Below are positions 15,675 to 25,500 of a DNA stretch of 64,000 nt, piece by piece. Every line of letters begins with the position of its first letter. Position 1 is the first letter of the stretch. Under the pieces are notes generated by a model. It had not been told where the DNA came from and searched no databases. It was given only the letters and a program-made list of their open reading frames with translations. Both the position numbers and the translations under genes were made by a program. The stretch covers positions 620,001-684,000 of the forward strand of contig JACPEA010000011.1 of NCBI GenBank assembly GCA_016183765.1, in the 5' to 3' direction. The stretch comes from Bacteroidota bacterium. GTDB lineage: Bacteria; Bacteroidota; Bacteroidia; Chitinophagales; Chitinophagaceae.

Positions 15675-18071
15675 ATGAGATATAAATCGGGATTAACCAT
15701 TCTCTGCCTGATCATGTCTGTTCAGGTGTTCTCGCAGTTACAAAACCTGGACTCATTACTTGGTGAATACCGCCAGAAAGCTGCTCAGGAAAAGATCCAT
15801 ATCCATTTTGATAACAGCCGGTACCTTCCGGGGCAGACCATTTGGTACAAAGCTTATCTGCTGAAGGGAGATGAGCCTTCTAATCTTAGTAAAAACCTTT
15901 ATCTGGACTGGTTTGATGCCAATGGAAAATTGCTGAGCCGGACCATTGCCCCCGTGACCAATGCGGTGTCGTTTGGAAATTATACCGTACCTGAAACTTT
16001 CAAAGGCAGTCATATACAGGTGCTGGCATATACCGGCTGGATGCTGAATTTTGATTCGGCTTTCCTGTTCCGGCAGATCCTGCCCGTTACGAATACCCAA
16101 TTGCCTGCACCAGTTGTGGGTGCTATGGTTCCGGTAACCACGCTGCAGTTTTTTCCGGAAGGAGGCGACCTGGTTGAGGATATTCCCTCTATGCTGGCAT
16201 TTAAAGCCATCAATTCCGAAGGGATGCCTGTTTCTGTAACGGGTACCATCTATAACAAAAGCAAACAGCCGGTATGTCCTTTTGCCACTACGCATAATGG
16301 AATGGGTAAGGTATCCTTTACGCCCTCACCTGGTGAAACCTATACGGCAGAATGGGCAGATCCCCAGGGCAACATACGAACAACGGAATTGCCAATAGCT
16401 AAGAGCTCGGGTATGGTAATTACCTTGAGTGAGGCAGCCGATAACCGGTACTTCAGCATTCAGCGGAGGGCAGATTCGGAAGAACGGTTTAAAAGAATAA
16501 GTGTGGTGGCTACCCTGAATGAGCAGTTGTTATTCAGAGCCAATGCAAACCTGACCGATAAAACAAAGATCACGGCCAGCATGCCGGTTGCAGATTTTCC
16601 ATCGGGTGTTGTGCGGATAACGGTGTTCAATATGAACCGCCAACCTGTTGCCGAGCGGATCTTTTTTGTAAACAACGAGGAGTACAAGCTTATACCCGGG
16701 CTCATCACAGATACCCTGAATCTTGACAAGCGGGGCAAGAACGTATACCAGCTCAGTTTGCCGGATACGGTTCCGGCAACACTTTCCGTAGCCGTTACGG
16801 ATGGCCAGGACCTGTATGATACTTCAAGGAATATTTTCTCTCAATTCCTGTTGTCATCTGAGATACGGGGTTATATACACCAGCCCGCCTATTATTTTTC
16901 TTCGGATGCGGGAATCGTATTGCAGGACCTCGACCTGGTAATGCTCACCAATGGCTGGCGCCGTTTTGCCTGGGAGAATGTACTTGCCGGTACCACGCCT
17001 TCGCTCCGGTACCCGCGCGATACCGGATACCTTTCCATTGCCGGTAAGATCGATAACCTGAGTGATGCCAGGATCAAAAGAGCCGAAACACTGAACCTGA
17101 TACTGATGGCAAAAGACTCTACCAAACAGTTCATCTTTACGCCGCTCAAGCCAGATGGCAGTTTCCGTGAAGATGACCTGGTATTGTTTGACACGACCAA
17201 AGTGTTTTACCAGCTGAACAAGACTTTCATCCCTGCCAGGAGCCGCGTGAACATCAGTAATGCCTTTCTGCCGTTTGATAGTTTACGGACCATAGGTTCG
17301 CTGCAGAAATATTTGCCGGATACCACAGGCATGGCGCGGATCAAAGCTATAATGGCGGAACAGAAAAGGGTAGAAGAGCTGATGAAACAGGCTTCCCTGA
17401 AAGAAGTCATCGTAAGGACTAAAATAAAAACCCGCCTGCAGGAGATGGATGAAAAGTATACCCGCAGCGGTTTGTTCCAGGGAGGACTGTCACGCGATTT
17501 CAATATCGTAGACGATCAGACTGCTTTTGCATCGCCTTCCGCTTTTGCTTACCTGCAATCGCGGGTGGCTGGTTTGCAGATCAATAATGCCTATTCCACA
17601 AACCCATCTGCAACCTGGAGGCGACAGCCGGTGTCTTATTTTCTGGATGAAATAGCAACAGATGCATCTATGCTGGCCAGCATTTCCATGTCCAATGTTG
17701 CGTATATCAAAGTATTTGATCCGCCGTTTTTTGGTGCTATCGGTGGCGGGGCCGGAGGTGCCATTGCCGTATATACGCGTAGAGGGGATGACACCAAAAC
17801 CATGTCTGTAGGCATGAATTATACCTTACTGCCGGGTTACACACCCATCAGGGAATTTTATGCGCCAAACTATGCAGAGAAACAGATCAATTTTACCCAG
17901 ACCGATCTGCGCAGGACCCTGCACTGGATCCCCAACCTTTTGTATGATGGAAAAGGGAAACAGCTGGTATTCTCTTTTTATAATAACGACATCAGTAAGA
18001 CCCTCCAGGTAGTGGTGCAGGGGATCACACAGGATGGAAAATTGATTTATCTCAGTAAATTGCTGCAATAA
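15675..18071 (+). CDS. Secreted MG2-domain / TonB-plug-like protein
   Basis: The 798-residue protein has a signal peptide (about 1-21, ending VFSQ). An N-terminal macroglobulin MG2-like domain (about 22-140: IHIHFDNSRYLPGQTIWYKA) is followed by several Ig-like beta regions. Near residues 600-710 is a TonB-receptor plug-like domain (YLQSRVAGLQINN, then GAIGGGAGGAIAVYTRRG). There is no 22-strand beta barrel after it. Such MG2-plus-plug proteins are common in Bacteroidota, anchored at or beyond the outer membrane, and their function is not established. The methionine aminotransferase gene starts 10 bp later, so they may share a transcript. Confidence 0.75.
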   Translation: MRYKSGLTILCLIMSVQVFSQLQNLDSLLGEYRQKAAQEKIHIHFDNSRYLPGQTIWYKAYLLKGDEPSNLSKNLYLDWFDANGKLLSRTIAPVTNAVSFGNYTVPETFKGSHIQVLAYTGWMLNFDSAFLFRQILPVTNTQLPAPVVGAMVPVTTLQFFPEGGDLVEDIPSMLAFKAINSEGMPVSVTGTIYNKSKQPVCPFATTHNGMGKVSFTPSPGETYTAEWADPQGNIRTTELPIAKSSGMVITLSEAADNRYFSIQRRADSEERFKRISVVATLNEQLLFRANANLTDKTKITASMPVADFPSGVVRITVFNMNRQPVAERIFFVNNEEYKLIPGLITDTLNLDKRGKNVYQLSLPDTVPATLSVAVTDGQDLYDTSRNIFSQFLLSSEIRGYIHQPAYYFSSDAGIVLQDLDLVMLTNGWRRFAWENVLAGTTPSLRYPRDTGYLSIAGKIDNLSDARIKRAETLNLILMAKDSTKQFIFTPLKPDGSFREDDLVLFDTTKVFYQLNKTFIPARSRVNISNAFLPFDSLRTIGSLQKYLPDTTGMARIKAIMAEQKRVEELMKQASLKEVIVRTKIKTRLQEMDEKYTRSGLFQGGLSRDFNIVDDQTAFASPSAFAYLQSRVAGLQINNAYSTNPSATWRRQPVSYFLDEIATDASMLASISMSNVAYIKVFDPPFFGAIGGGAGGAIAVYTRRGDDTKTMSVGMNYTLLPGYTPIREFYAPNYAEKQINFTQTDLRRTLHWIPNLLYDGKGKQLVFSFYNNDISKTLQVVVQGITQDGKLIYLSKLLQ

Positions 18072-18081
18072 TGCTGTGTTC

Positions 18082-19233
18082 ATGATCCCGACAATTCAAT
18101 CCAAACTACCAGCGGTAGACACCACTATTTTCACTGTAATGAGCCAGCTGGCAACCGAACTGGGAGCCGTGAACCTGGGCCAGGGCTTCCCGGATTTTCC
18201 GATGAGCGAGGAGCTTACTTCACTGGTGGCTGCTGCCATGGAAAAAGGGTTCAATCAGTATACACACATGAATGGCCTGCCACTGCTGCGGCAACGGCTG
18301 GCAGAAAAAGCAGGTGACCTGTATGGTACAACGATCGATCCTGAAACACAGATCACTGTAACGCCTGGAGGCACTTATGCCATCTATACTGCATTAACTA
18401 CCGTATTACGTCCGGGTGATGAAGTGATCGTTTTTGAACCCGCCTATGATAGTTATATACCCAATATTGAGATCAATGGCGGGGTGCCCGTATTGATCTC
18501 ACTTCAATTTCCCGATTATTCTATTCCCTGGGAGGAAGTGCGTGCCCGGATCAGCCCCCGCACGCGTATGATCATGATCAATACACCCCATAATCCTACG
18601 GGCAGTGTATTGTCGGAGAAAGGTATTGCCGAATTAAGAAGTATTGTACACAACACCGGCATCCTCATTCTCTGTGATGAAGTATATGAACACCTGATCT
18701 TCGATGGCATCGCCCACCAGAGCATGTTGCGTTACCCAGACCTGCTGGAACGGAGTTTCGTTTGTTATTCTTTCGGCAAAACCTATCATTGTACGGGATG
18801 GAAACTGGGTTACTGTATCAGTTCATCCCCGCTGATGAAGGAATTCCGGAAAGTACACCAGTTCAATTGTTTCTCATGCGATACACCGAAACAGGTAGCT
18901 ATTGCCGAATACATAACTAATAAAGAGGCTTACCTGGGCCTGCCTGCATTTCTGCAAAAGAAACGTGATTTTTTCCGTGAGCTGATGAAAGCCACACCCT
19001 TCCAGTGCATCCCTTCGCATGGCAGTTATTTTGAGTGCTACCGTTATGGCCATTTCAGCCAGGAAGCCGATAAGGACCTTGCGATCCGCCTGACCAGGGA
19101 ATACGGTATAGCCACCATCCCGATGTCGGCTTTCTACAAACACGGAGAAGATAATAAAGTGCTGCGTTTCTGTTTTGCCAAAAAAGAAGAAACGCTGAAA
19201 AAGGCAGTGGAGACACTATCGGGGTTACAATAG
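18082..19233 (+). CDS. Methionine aminotransferase-type class I PLP enzyme
   Basis: This 383-residue fold-type I aminotransferase is of the YbdL/KAT family, which transaminates methionine, and in some members kynurenine or glutamine, with 2-oxo acids. The PLP-binding Lys is near residue 233 in SFGKTYHCTGWKLGYC. NTPHNPTGSVLS and ILCDEVYEHLIFDG carry the conserved Asn and Asp-Tyr. The Cys/His next to the Lys (KTYHCTGWK) is typical of the YbdL branch. The start was set at the ATG at 18082. It may serve methionine salvage. A 14-bp palindrome follows before the convergent DUF5916 gene. Confidence 0.85.
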   Translation: MIPTIQSKLPAVDTTIFTVMSQLATELGAVNLGQGFPDFPMSEELTSLVAAAMEKGFNQYTHMNGLPLLRQRLAEKAGDLYGTTIDPETQITVTPGGTYAIYTALTTVLRPGDEVIVFEPAYDSYIPNIEINGGVPVLISLQFPDYSIPWEEVRARISPRTRMIMINTPHNPTGSVLSEKGIAELRSIVHNTGILILCDEVYEHLIFDGIAHQSMLRYPDLLERSFVCYSFGKTYHCTGWKLGYCISSSPLMKEFRKVHQFNCFSCDTPKQVAIAEYITNKEAYLGLPAFLQKKRDFFRELMKATPFQCIPSHGSYFECYRYGHFSQEADKDLAIRLTREYGIATIPMSAFYKHGEDNKVLRFCFAKKEETLKKAVETLSGLQ

Positions 19234-19243
19234 TATCCTGCAT

Positions 19244-19284
19244 AACTGCGTCTTTGCGAGAAAACAAGTTGCAAAGACGCAGTT
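19244..19284. terminator. Bidirectional terminator / 14-bp palindrome between convergent genes
   Basis: AACTGCGTCTTTGC (19244-19257) is followed, after a 13-nt loop, by its exact reverse complement (19271-19284). It lies 10 bp after the aminotransferase stop and just before the DUF5916 stop, so it can end both transcripts. The TGCGTCTTTGC word is reminiscent of dispersed intergenic repeats. Confidence 0.75.
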
Positions 19285-19285
19285 C

Positions 19286-21457
19286 TCAGAGGCTCCACCA
19301 GTAATTGAACTTCAGTACCAGCGCCCGGTTCTTTACTGAGAACGGGGTAGGAAAGTAGTTGTCGGTGTACACGATGAACAGGTCTGATGCGGGTTTGTAC
19401 CGCCACTGTAACCTTGCATTCACATTGATGTTCTTCTGCTGTTCGTTGTATTGTACATAGGTGGTGATGAACAGTTTGTTCGTCATGGTCAGGTCTATTT
19501 TGGGACCGATCAGGAAAAAAGAAACATTACCCCAGGGTTTCGGCAGTTTCAGCTGGTTATGGCTGGTGCTGAGTGCCAGGCTCAGGTAAGGCTGAAAACG
19601 ATAGCCTATATCAGAGAGCCAATAGAATCTTGTTCCGTCTGCATAATAGCCTCCATAACGCACCGTAGCCGAGTAAGTAAACAATTTCTGTGGCTGCGAT
19701 ACAATATCAATGCCATAGGTGTTGGCAGAATGGCGTGAACCCTTTGCCAGGGAATCTTTCCCGGTATTGGTAGGATCGAAGGGATTCAGTAACTCGATGA
19801 AATCACGTTGGTAAGAACCCGTGAATGTAATACGGTTACGCATGGTTACCAGGTAAGAAACATTGAACCAGTCGTCTGTTCTGCGCATCTTCTCATCAAA
19901 ATACATAGCGGCGCTGAACTGCGGGCCATGACTCAGTATGTTACCTGTTTTTGGAAAATAGTTCCGGGTGATGGCAGGATTGAATTTGATATAACCCTGC
20001 CTGGGCACATAGCCCGCTTCTGCGGTATAGTTTTTACCAACATATTCGTGCTGCCAGCTGATATTCCAGATGCGGCTGTTGTAGGTGATACTTCCGCTAT
20101 GCACCCAATCACTTCCGGTTTTGCCCGGCGTGAATGATTTGAGGAACATGCCCTTTCCCGTCCAGACATTATTGGAAGATGCCAGGTTATATTCAAAACC
20201 CAGGTTCCGGTTGTATTTGCTGTACTGGGGTTTGGTAAGATCGGCGCCCGGAGTATAATTCAGGGAGGTCTTGTCTATATAGAGGAAACCCACAGAGGAA
20301 CGTTTAAAAATTTTCCGCTGCAGCGAAACCACGGCAAAATTCTGCGCGGGCAGGCCCCGTTCTTCCACTTTCTCTGTCTGGATGTTCATGGCGCCTATCC
20401 GCCAGTTCTTATCCAGCTTGCCACTGAGGCGGGCGCCAAAGCTGATGGGTACGCCCAGGCCGATCCTTCTTGAGAAAAAGGGACGGATATTGGTATTGCC
20501 AAAGTTGCCGAAGATATCGTTGTTCTCCAGGAAGAACTGTCTTCTTTCGGGGAAGAACAATTCAAAACGGTCCAGGTTGGTTACCTGTTTATCCACTTCT
20601 ACCTGCGAAAAATCCGGATGAACAGTAAGGTCGAGGTTCAGTGAAGAAGTTACCGAGATCTTGGCATCCAGGCCAATATCGGATTTGTATTGTGAAGGTG
20701 TTTTATTTGCATAATCTTTTGATACACCTGTGAGCACATAGGGTATCACAGAAATATTAGGGCCCTGTACCGGCGGCGCTTCGTCCCATACCAATACGCC
20801 TGTGTACGCCAGTGACGCGGTAGGGAACTGCCTGGGTACCGGCGCCCAGCTGGATTTTTCGGTGGTCTTCAGGTCGTTCCTGCTGAAATTAATACCCCAT
20901 TCTTTGATGCCTTTTTTGTAGCGGATGGTTTTAAAGGGAATGGCAGCTTCAAATATCCAGCGGTCTGCTTGATCGGTGACCACCGATGTCCATTTATTGT
21001 CCCAGTTCAGGTCGGCCTTACCGCCTTCATACAAAGTGGCATCCCATTGTGCGCCAGCGGCATTGGCGCCGAAGGTGAAACCATTGGTCTGGTCCTCGAA
21101 GGGGTCGATAAAAAAAATAAAATTATCGTTCTTCACAAAATTGAAATCCCGTCTCAGCGATTCCACCATGTTTGCACCTGTTATCTTTTTGTAACAGATG
21201 GCAATGATGTACAGGTTCTGATCGTCATAACACATCCGTACATCGGTGGGCACTTTTGCCAGGCTGGTATCCATGGGAAGTACCATGTAAAATTTATCAG
21301 CCCGTTCTGCTTTTTCCCAGGCAGGGTCATTCACCGACCCGTCAACCTGTACGGGCGTGAAGGTGCGGTGGATATTGAGCCGGAAAGCGGCATTTTTTTT
21401 CTGGGCGGCAACGGTTACTGATAACAGCAGGCCAATGGCAAGACAAAAGTTTTTCAA
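19286..21457 (-). CDS. DUF5916 outer membrane protein with CBM9-like N-terminal domain
   Basis: This is a protein of about 723 residues. There is no ATG at a sensible place; the TTG at 21455-21457 directly opens a good signal peptide (LKNFCLAIGLLLSVTVAAQ), so it is the likely start. Residues about 30-220 resemble a carbohydrate-binding CBM9-like domain (FTPVQVDGSVNDPAWEKAER). The rest is the DUF5916 region, predicted to form an outer membrane beta barrel with many alternating aromatic strands and ending VLKFNYWW. The family is widespread in Bacteroidota and its function is unknown. It is convergent with the aminotransferase gene. Confidence 0.8.
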   Translation of the reverse strand: MKNFCLAIGLLLSVTVAAQKKNAAFRLNIHRTFTPVQVDGSVNDPAWEKAERADKFYMVLPMDTSLAKVPTDVRMCYDDQNLYIIAICYKKITGANMVESLRRDFNFVKNDNFIFFIDPFEDQTNGFTFGANAAGAQWDATLYEGGKADLNWDNKWTSVVTDQADRWIFEAAIPFKTIRYKKGIKEWGINFSRNDLKTTEKSSWAPVPRQFPTASLAYTGVLVWDEAPPVQGPNISVIPYVLTGVSKDYANKTPSQYKSDIGLDAKISVTSSLNLDLTVHPDFSQVEVDKQVTNLDRFELFFPERRQFFLENNDIFGNFGNTNIRPFFSRRIGLGVPISFGARLSGKLDKNWRIGAMNIQTEKVEERGLPAQNFAVVSLQRKIFKRSSVGFLYIDKTSLNYTPGADLTKPQYSKYNRNLGFEYNLASSNNVWTGKGMFLKSFTPGKTGSDWVHSGSITYNSRIWNISWQHEYVGKNYTAEAGYVPRQGYIKFNPAITRNYFPKTGNILSHGPQFSAAMYFDEKMRRTDDWFNVSYLVTMRNRITFTGSYQRDFIELLNPFDPTNTGKDSLAKGSRHSANTYGIDIVSQPQKLFTYSATVRYGGYYADGTRFYWLSDIGYRFQPYLSLALSTSHNQLKLPKPWGNVSFFLIGPKIDLTMTNKLFITTYVQYNEQQKNINVNARLQWRYKPASDLFIVYTDNYFPTPFSVKNRALVLKFNYWWSL

Positions 21458-21549
21458 TGCAATAATTTTCCTTGGGGTATGATACCGTAATATACGGTGA
21501 TGTTTCAGTTGCGAGGTAGTTGAAAACCGGTAAATCCCCAAAAAGAAAA

Positions 21550-21589
21550 CCGGAGACAGGCAGAATATTCAAAATCTGCAAATCTCCGG
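21550..21589 (-). terminator. Terminator of the AIM24-family gene
   Basis: Outer arms CCGGAGA (21550-21556) and TCTCCGG (21583-21589) enclose a second stem, GCAGA / TCTGC. Reading leftward a T-rich stretch follows. It sits 25 bases beyond the stop codon of the gene at 21614. Confidence 0.65.
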
Positions 21590-21613
21590 CTAAAAAAGTA
21601 TCAGTTAAACCGG

Positions 21614-22408
21614 TTACCAGCCGTCGCCATCCAGCATATTGCCGATACCGCCGAGGATACTTCCTTCTTCTTTACGGCTGGTGGTTCCATAACGAAGGAT
21701 CCTTCCGGCAAGCCTGCTGATGGGTAATGTTTGTATCCAAACGGTACCCGATCCGCGCAGTGTGGCAAAGAACAGGCCCTCTCCGCCAAAGATCGTGTTC
21801 TTGATACCGCCCACAAACTGGATATCGTAATCAATGCCATTGGTAAAGCCTACGATACATCCGGTATCTATGCGTAAGGTTTCACCAGGGATCAGGCGAC
21901 GCTCAACCACGTGCCCGCAGGCGTGCAGGAATGCCATACCGTCTCCTTCCAGTTTCTCCATAATAAAACCTTCTCCGCCAAACAAACCTGTGCCCAGTTT
22001 GCGCTGGAATTCGATGCCGATGCTGACCCCTTTGGCGGCGCATAAAAAAGCATCTTTCTGACATACCACGCGGTTACCATGTCTTGCCAGGTCCAATGGA
22101 ACAATCTTACCCGGATAAGGCGAGGCAAAACTCACGGTTCTTTTGCCATTGCCTGTATTGGTGAATGCGGTCATGAACAGGTTTTCTCCTACCAGTACCC
22201 GTTTTCCGGCGTTCAATAATTTTCCGAACAGGCCGCCTTTCTGTTGCTGGCTGCCATCGCCAAAAAGTGTTTCCATCTGGATATTATCATCCATCATCAT
22301 AAATGCGCCCGGCTCTGCAATGGCAGTTTCATTGGGGTCCAGCTCTACTTCCACATACTGCATTTCCTCGCCGTAAATGCGGTAGTCTATTTCGTGATTT
22401 TCGATCAT
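21614..22408 (-). CDS. TIGR00266 / AIM24 family protein
   Basis: The 264-residue protein starts at MIENHEIDYRIYGEEMQYVEVELDP (ATG at 22406-22408). It is made of repeated beta segments with many Gly residues (GEGFIMEKLEGDG, FGGEGLFFATLRG, SGTVWIQTLP), the pattern of the AIM24/TIGR00266 beta-roll. The bacterial family is widespread and mostly uncharacterised; no enzyme function is implied. It is flanked by terminators on both sides, so it is probably a single-gene transcript. Confidence 0.85.
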   Translation of the reverse strand: MIENHEIDYRIYGEEMQYVEVELDPNETAIAEPGAFMMMDDNIQMETLFGDGSQQQKGGLFGKLLNAGKRVLVGENLFMTAFTNTGNGKRTVSFASPYPGKIVPLDLARHGNRVVCQKDAFLCAAKGVSIGIEFQRKLGTGLFGGEGFIMEKLEGDGMAFLHACGHVVERRLIPGETLRIDTGCIVGFTNGIDYDIQFVGGIKNTIFGGEGLFFATLRGSGTVWIQTLPISRLAGRILRYGTTSRKEEGSILGGIGNMLDGDGW

Positions 22409-22507
22409 TGTTTTTGTTTTTATGAAAATAAGAAAGGCATGCTTAGTATAAAAATCTTTTCGGGATGAGTGGTTGCGCATCCGGCTGATCCGTCAATCTC
22501 TCAAGCA

Positions 22508-22535
22508 AGACCGCCCCCGGAAATGGGGGCGGTCT
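22508..22535. terminator. Strong GC-rich terminator after the RND pump operon
   Basis: AGACCGCCCCC (22508-22518) and GGGGGCGGTCT (22525-22535) form an 11-bp stem with a 6-nt loop. It lies 30 bases beyond the stop codon of the RND gene and upstream of the AIM24 gene. Confidence 0.8.
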
Positions 22536-22564
22536 GATTATTCAACCAAAACGCAACTATCTGT

Positions 22565-25500
22565 TTACAGGGTGGGTGAATCTTTCATTTTACCCAGCCA
22601 TACTTTTTTACCCTGTATCCTTCTCACCAGGAACATGATGCCTACGGTGATGAAGAAGAATGGACCGGTGAAACCTAACAGTGCCACATACTTGGTGCCG
22701 TAGAATTTCTCCATCGGTCTTCTCAGTCGCTCGCTGATCAGGTACATACTGGGTACCATCACCAGTGTGAGGAAGAAGGCAAAGATCAGTCCAAAGATGA
22801 TGGTCCAGCTCAGAGGGCCCCAGAACACCACGCTATCGCCACCAAAGAAGATATGCGGGTTAAAATGGGTGAGCAATGATACAAAGTCGATATTGAAACC
22901 TACCGCCAGCGGCAACAGGCCCAGCATGGTGGCCAACGCGGTAAGCAATACCGGTATGATACGGATCTTACCTGCTTCAATGGCAGCAGCCCTTGTTTTA
23001 TACCCCCTGCCACGCAGTTCGTCAGTGAATTCGATCAGCAGGATACCGTTTTTGATCACGATACCGGCCAGGCCGATGATACCTACGCCCACCATGATGG
23101 TGGCCATGGACATACCGGTTACCGCATAGCCGATCAATACACCGATGATAGAGAAGAAGATCTCGGTTAACACGATGAACGGTTTACTTAAGCTGTTGAA
23201 CTGTAATACCAGGATCAGGAAGATCAATAACAGGGCCGATAAGAGCGAGGTTCCCAGGAAGCTCATGGTCTCAGCCTGTTGTTCTCCCTCTCCGGTTTGT
23301 TTGATGGAAACATCGGAAGGGATACGTGTTTTATCCTTGAACTCTTCGATCTTCTTGGCCAGTTCGACATTGACCGGGACGGTTAAGGATGGATCGGTGA
23401 TGTTGGACTGGATCTGTATGGTACGTTTTACATTCTTACGTTTTACGCCACCGGAAGTGTTGGTATATTCAACTGTTGCCACAGCGTTCAATGGCACTTG
23501 TTTGATGCCCATGGTGCTCATGTCGCGGAAGGTCAGGCGCATATTCATCAGGTCGCTGATATTGTTACGCTGTAACTGGTTGTAACGGATCTGGATCTTG
23601 TATTCGTCTTCACCGTCTTTCAGTTTGCTGGCTTCTTTTCCGAATACCGCAGAGCGGATCTCCATACCTATCTGTGCGGTGCTGATGCCTTCGCGCAAGG
23701 CCCTTTCGCGGTCGATATTGATGGTTACTTCGGGGTTCTGCAGGTCAACATCCATTCTCAATCCTTCTATACCAGGGATACGGTTGGTATCAAGGTGGTT
23801 CTGCAGGTCATACGCCACTTTGGCGATCTCGTCGAAATTATCGCCACTCACTTCAATGTTCACAGGAGGATCGGTGGGAGGACCGGCATCTTCCTGTTTT
23901 ACTTCGATGGTGGCGCCGGGTATACCGGTCATCTGTTTACGTATGGCTGCCATCAGCGGAGCTGTTGATTTTCCATGACGTTTTTCATATTCCACGAATG
24001 AGATCTGTATACGTCCCAGGTTGCTTTGTGTGCTTCGGTTGTTATCTCTCGGGTTATTGGCGCTTACCGCTACGTTGGTGATCACACTTTCCACGATAGC
24101 ACCCTCATTACCCGGAAGTTCTTTGCCCAATACTTTCTGTACCCGTTGTTCCAGCATCCGAGTTACCGAATCGGTTGCCCATGTTTTGGTACCGATCGGC
24201 ATTTTCAGGTACACATACACAAAGTTAGGGTCACCACTGGGGAAGAAAGGTTTGGGGTTATTACGCAGGATCAGTAATCCCAGTGCGATCGGGAACAGCA
24301 GGAACAACCACAACATCAGTCTTGCAGGACGTGCTCCCTTTAATACCCAGTGCAGCATTTTTTCGTAGCTGTTCATCAGGCCGGGTAATACTTTTCCCTG
24401 GAAGTTGTGGATCACTTCGCGTAGTACAAAACGGTTCAGCAGCATTAGTCCTGCCACTACCAGCAGGAAATTTCCGAAGGCATGCCATCCCGCCAGGTTG
24501 CACAGGATGCCGAATGCGATCAGCACCCAGAACAGCGGTTGCCGGAAAATTTGTTTTTTGGGCTTGTCAAACTCCTTTCCATCGGGGTGCATGAAACTGA
24601 CCGCGAAAACCGGGTTGATGATAAAGGCAACGATCAGTGATGCCGCCAGTGTCAGGATCAGCATGGTGGGCAGGTAGATCATGAACTTACCAATGATACC
24701 CTTCCACAACAGCAACGGGAAGAAAGGCGCCAGTGTGGTGAGCGTACCGGCCAGTACGGGAATGAATACTTCGCCGGCTGCTTCTTTGGCAGCCCGTTCA
24801 ATTCGCACTTTACCATTATTGTAGATACGGTGTGTATTCTCGATCACCACAATGGCGTCGTCTACAATGATACCCAGTCCGAACAATAAGGCAAACAGTA
24901 CGATGAAGTTCAGCGTTATATGCGTGCCCACGATAGAGTCGGCCAGCGGCAGGAACAGGAAGGCTACGAACACGCTCAACGGAACACTGAGTGCCACGAA
25001 GAAGGCGTTGGTAACGCCCATAAAGAACATGAGTACCACCAATACCAGGATAAAACCAATGATGATGGTGTTCACCAGGTCGTGGAACGATGTCTTGGTC
25101 TTGATGCTCTGGTCGCCCGTGATCACGATCTTCAGGTTCGGCGGCAGTTCTTTTTTCTCTTTCATCTCATCCACGATGGCTTTGATCTTATCTGCCGCAT
25201 TGATCAGGTTCTCGCCGCTTCTTTTAACGATGTTCAGGGTTACTACGTTCTTCCCATCCAGTCGGGCATAACTCTCGGTCTCTTTCACGGTATCAACGAT
25301 CTCTGCAACATCCCTGAGATAAATTGGTGCAGCCTGCAGGTTCTTGACCACAATGTTGCGCATATCCAGGGCTGAGTTGAACTGTCCTTTTACACGGATG
25401 GTCCTTTTCATCTCGCCCACTTCTATCAAACCACCACTGATATCGCGGTTCTCGTAGCTGATGGCGTTGGAGATATCGTTGAAAGAAAGTTTGGCTGCCT

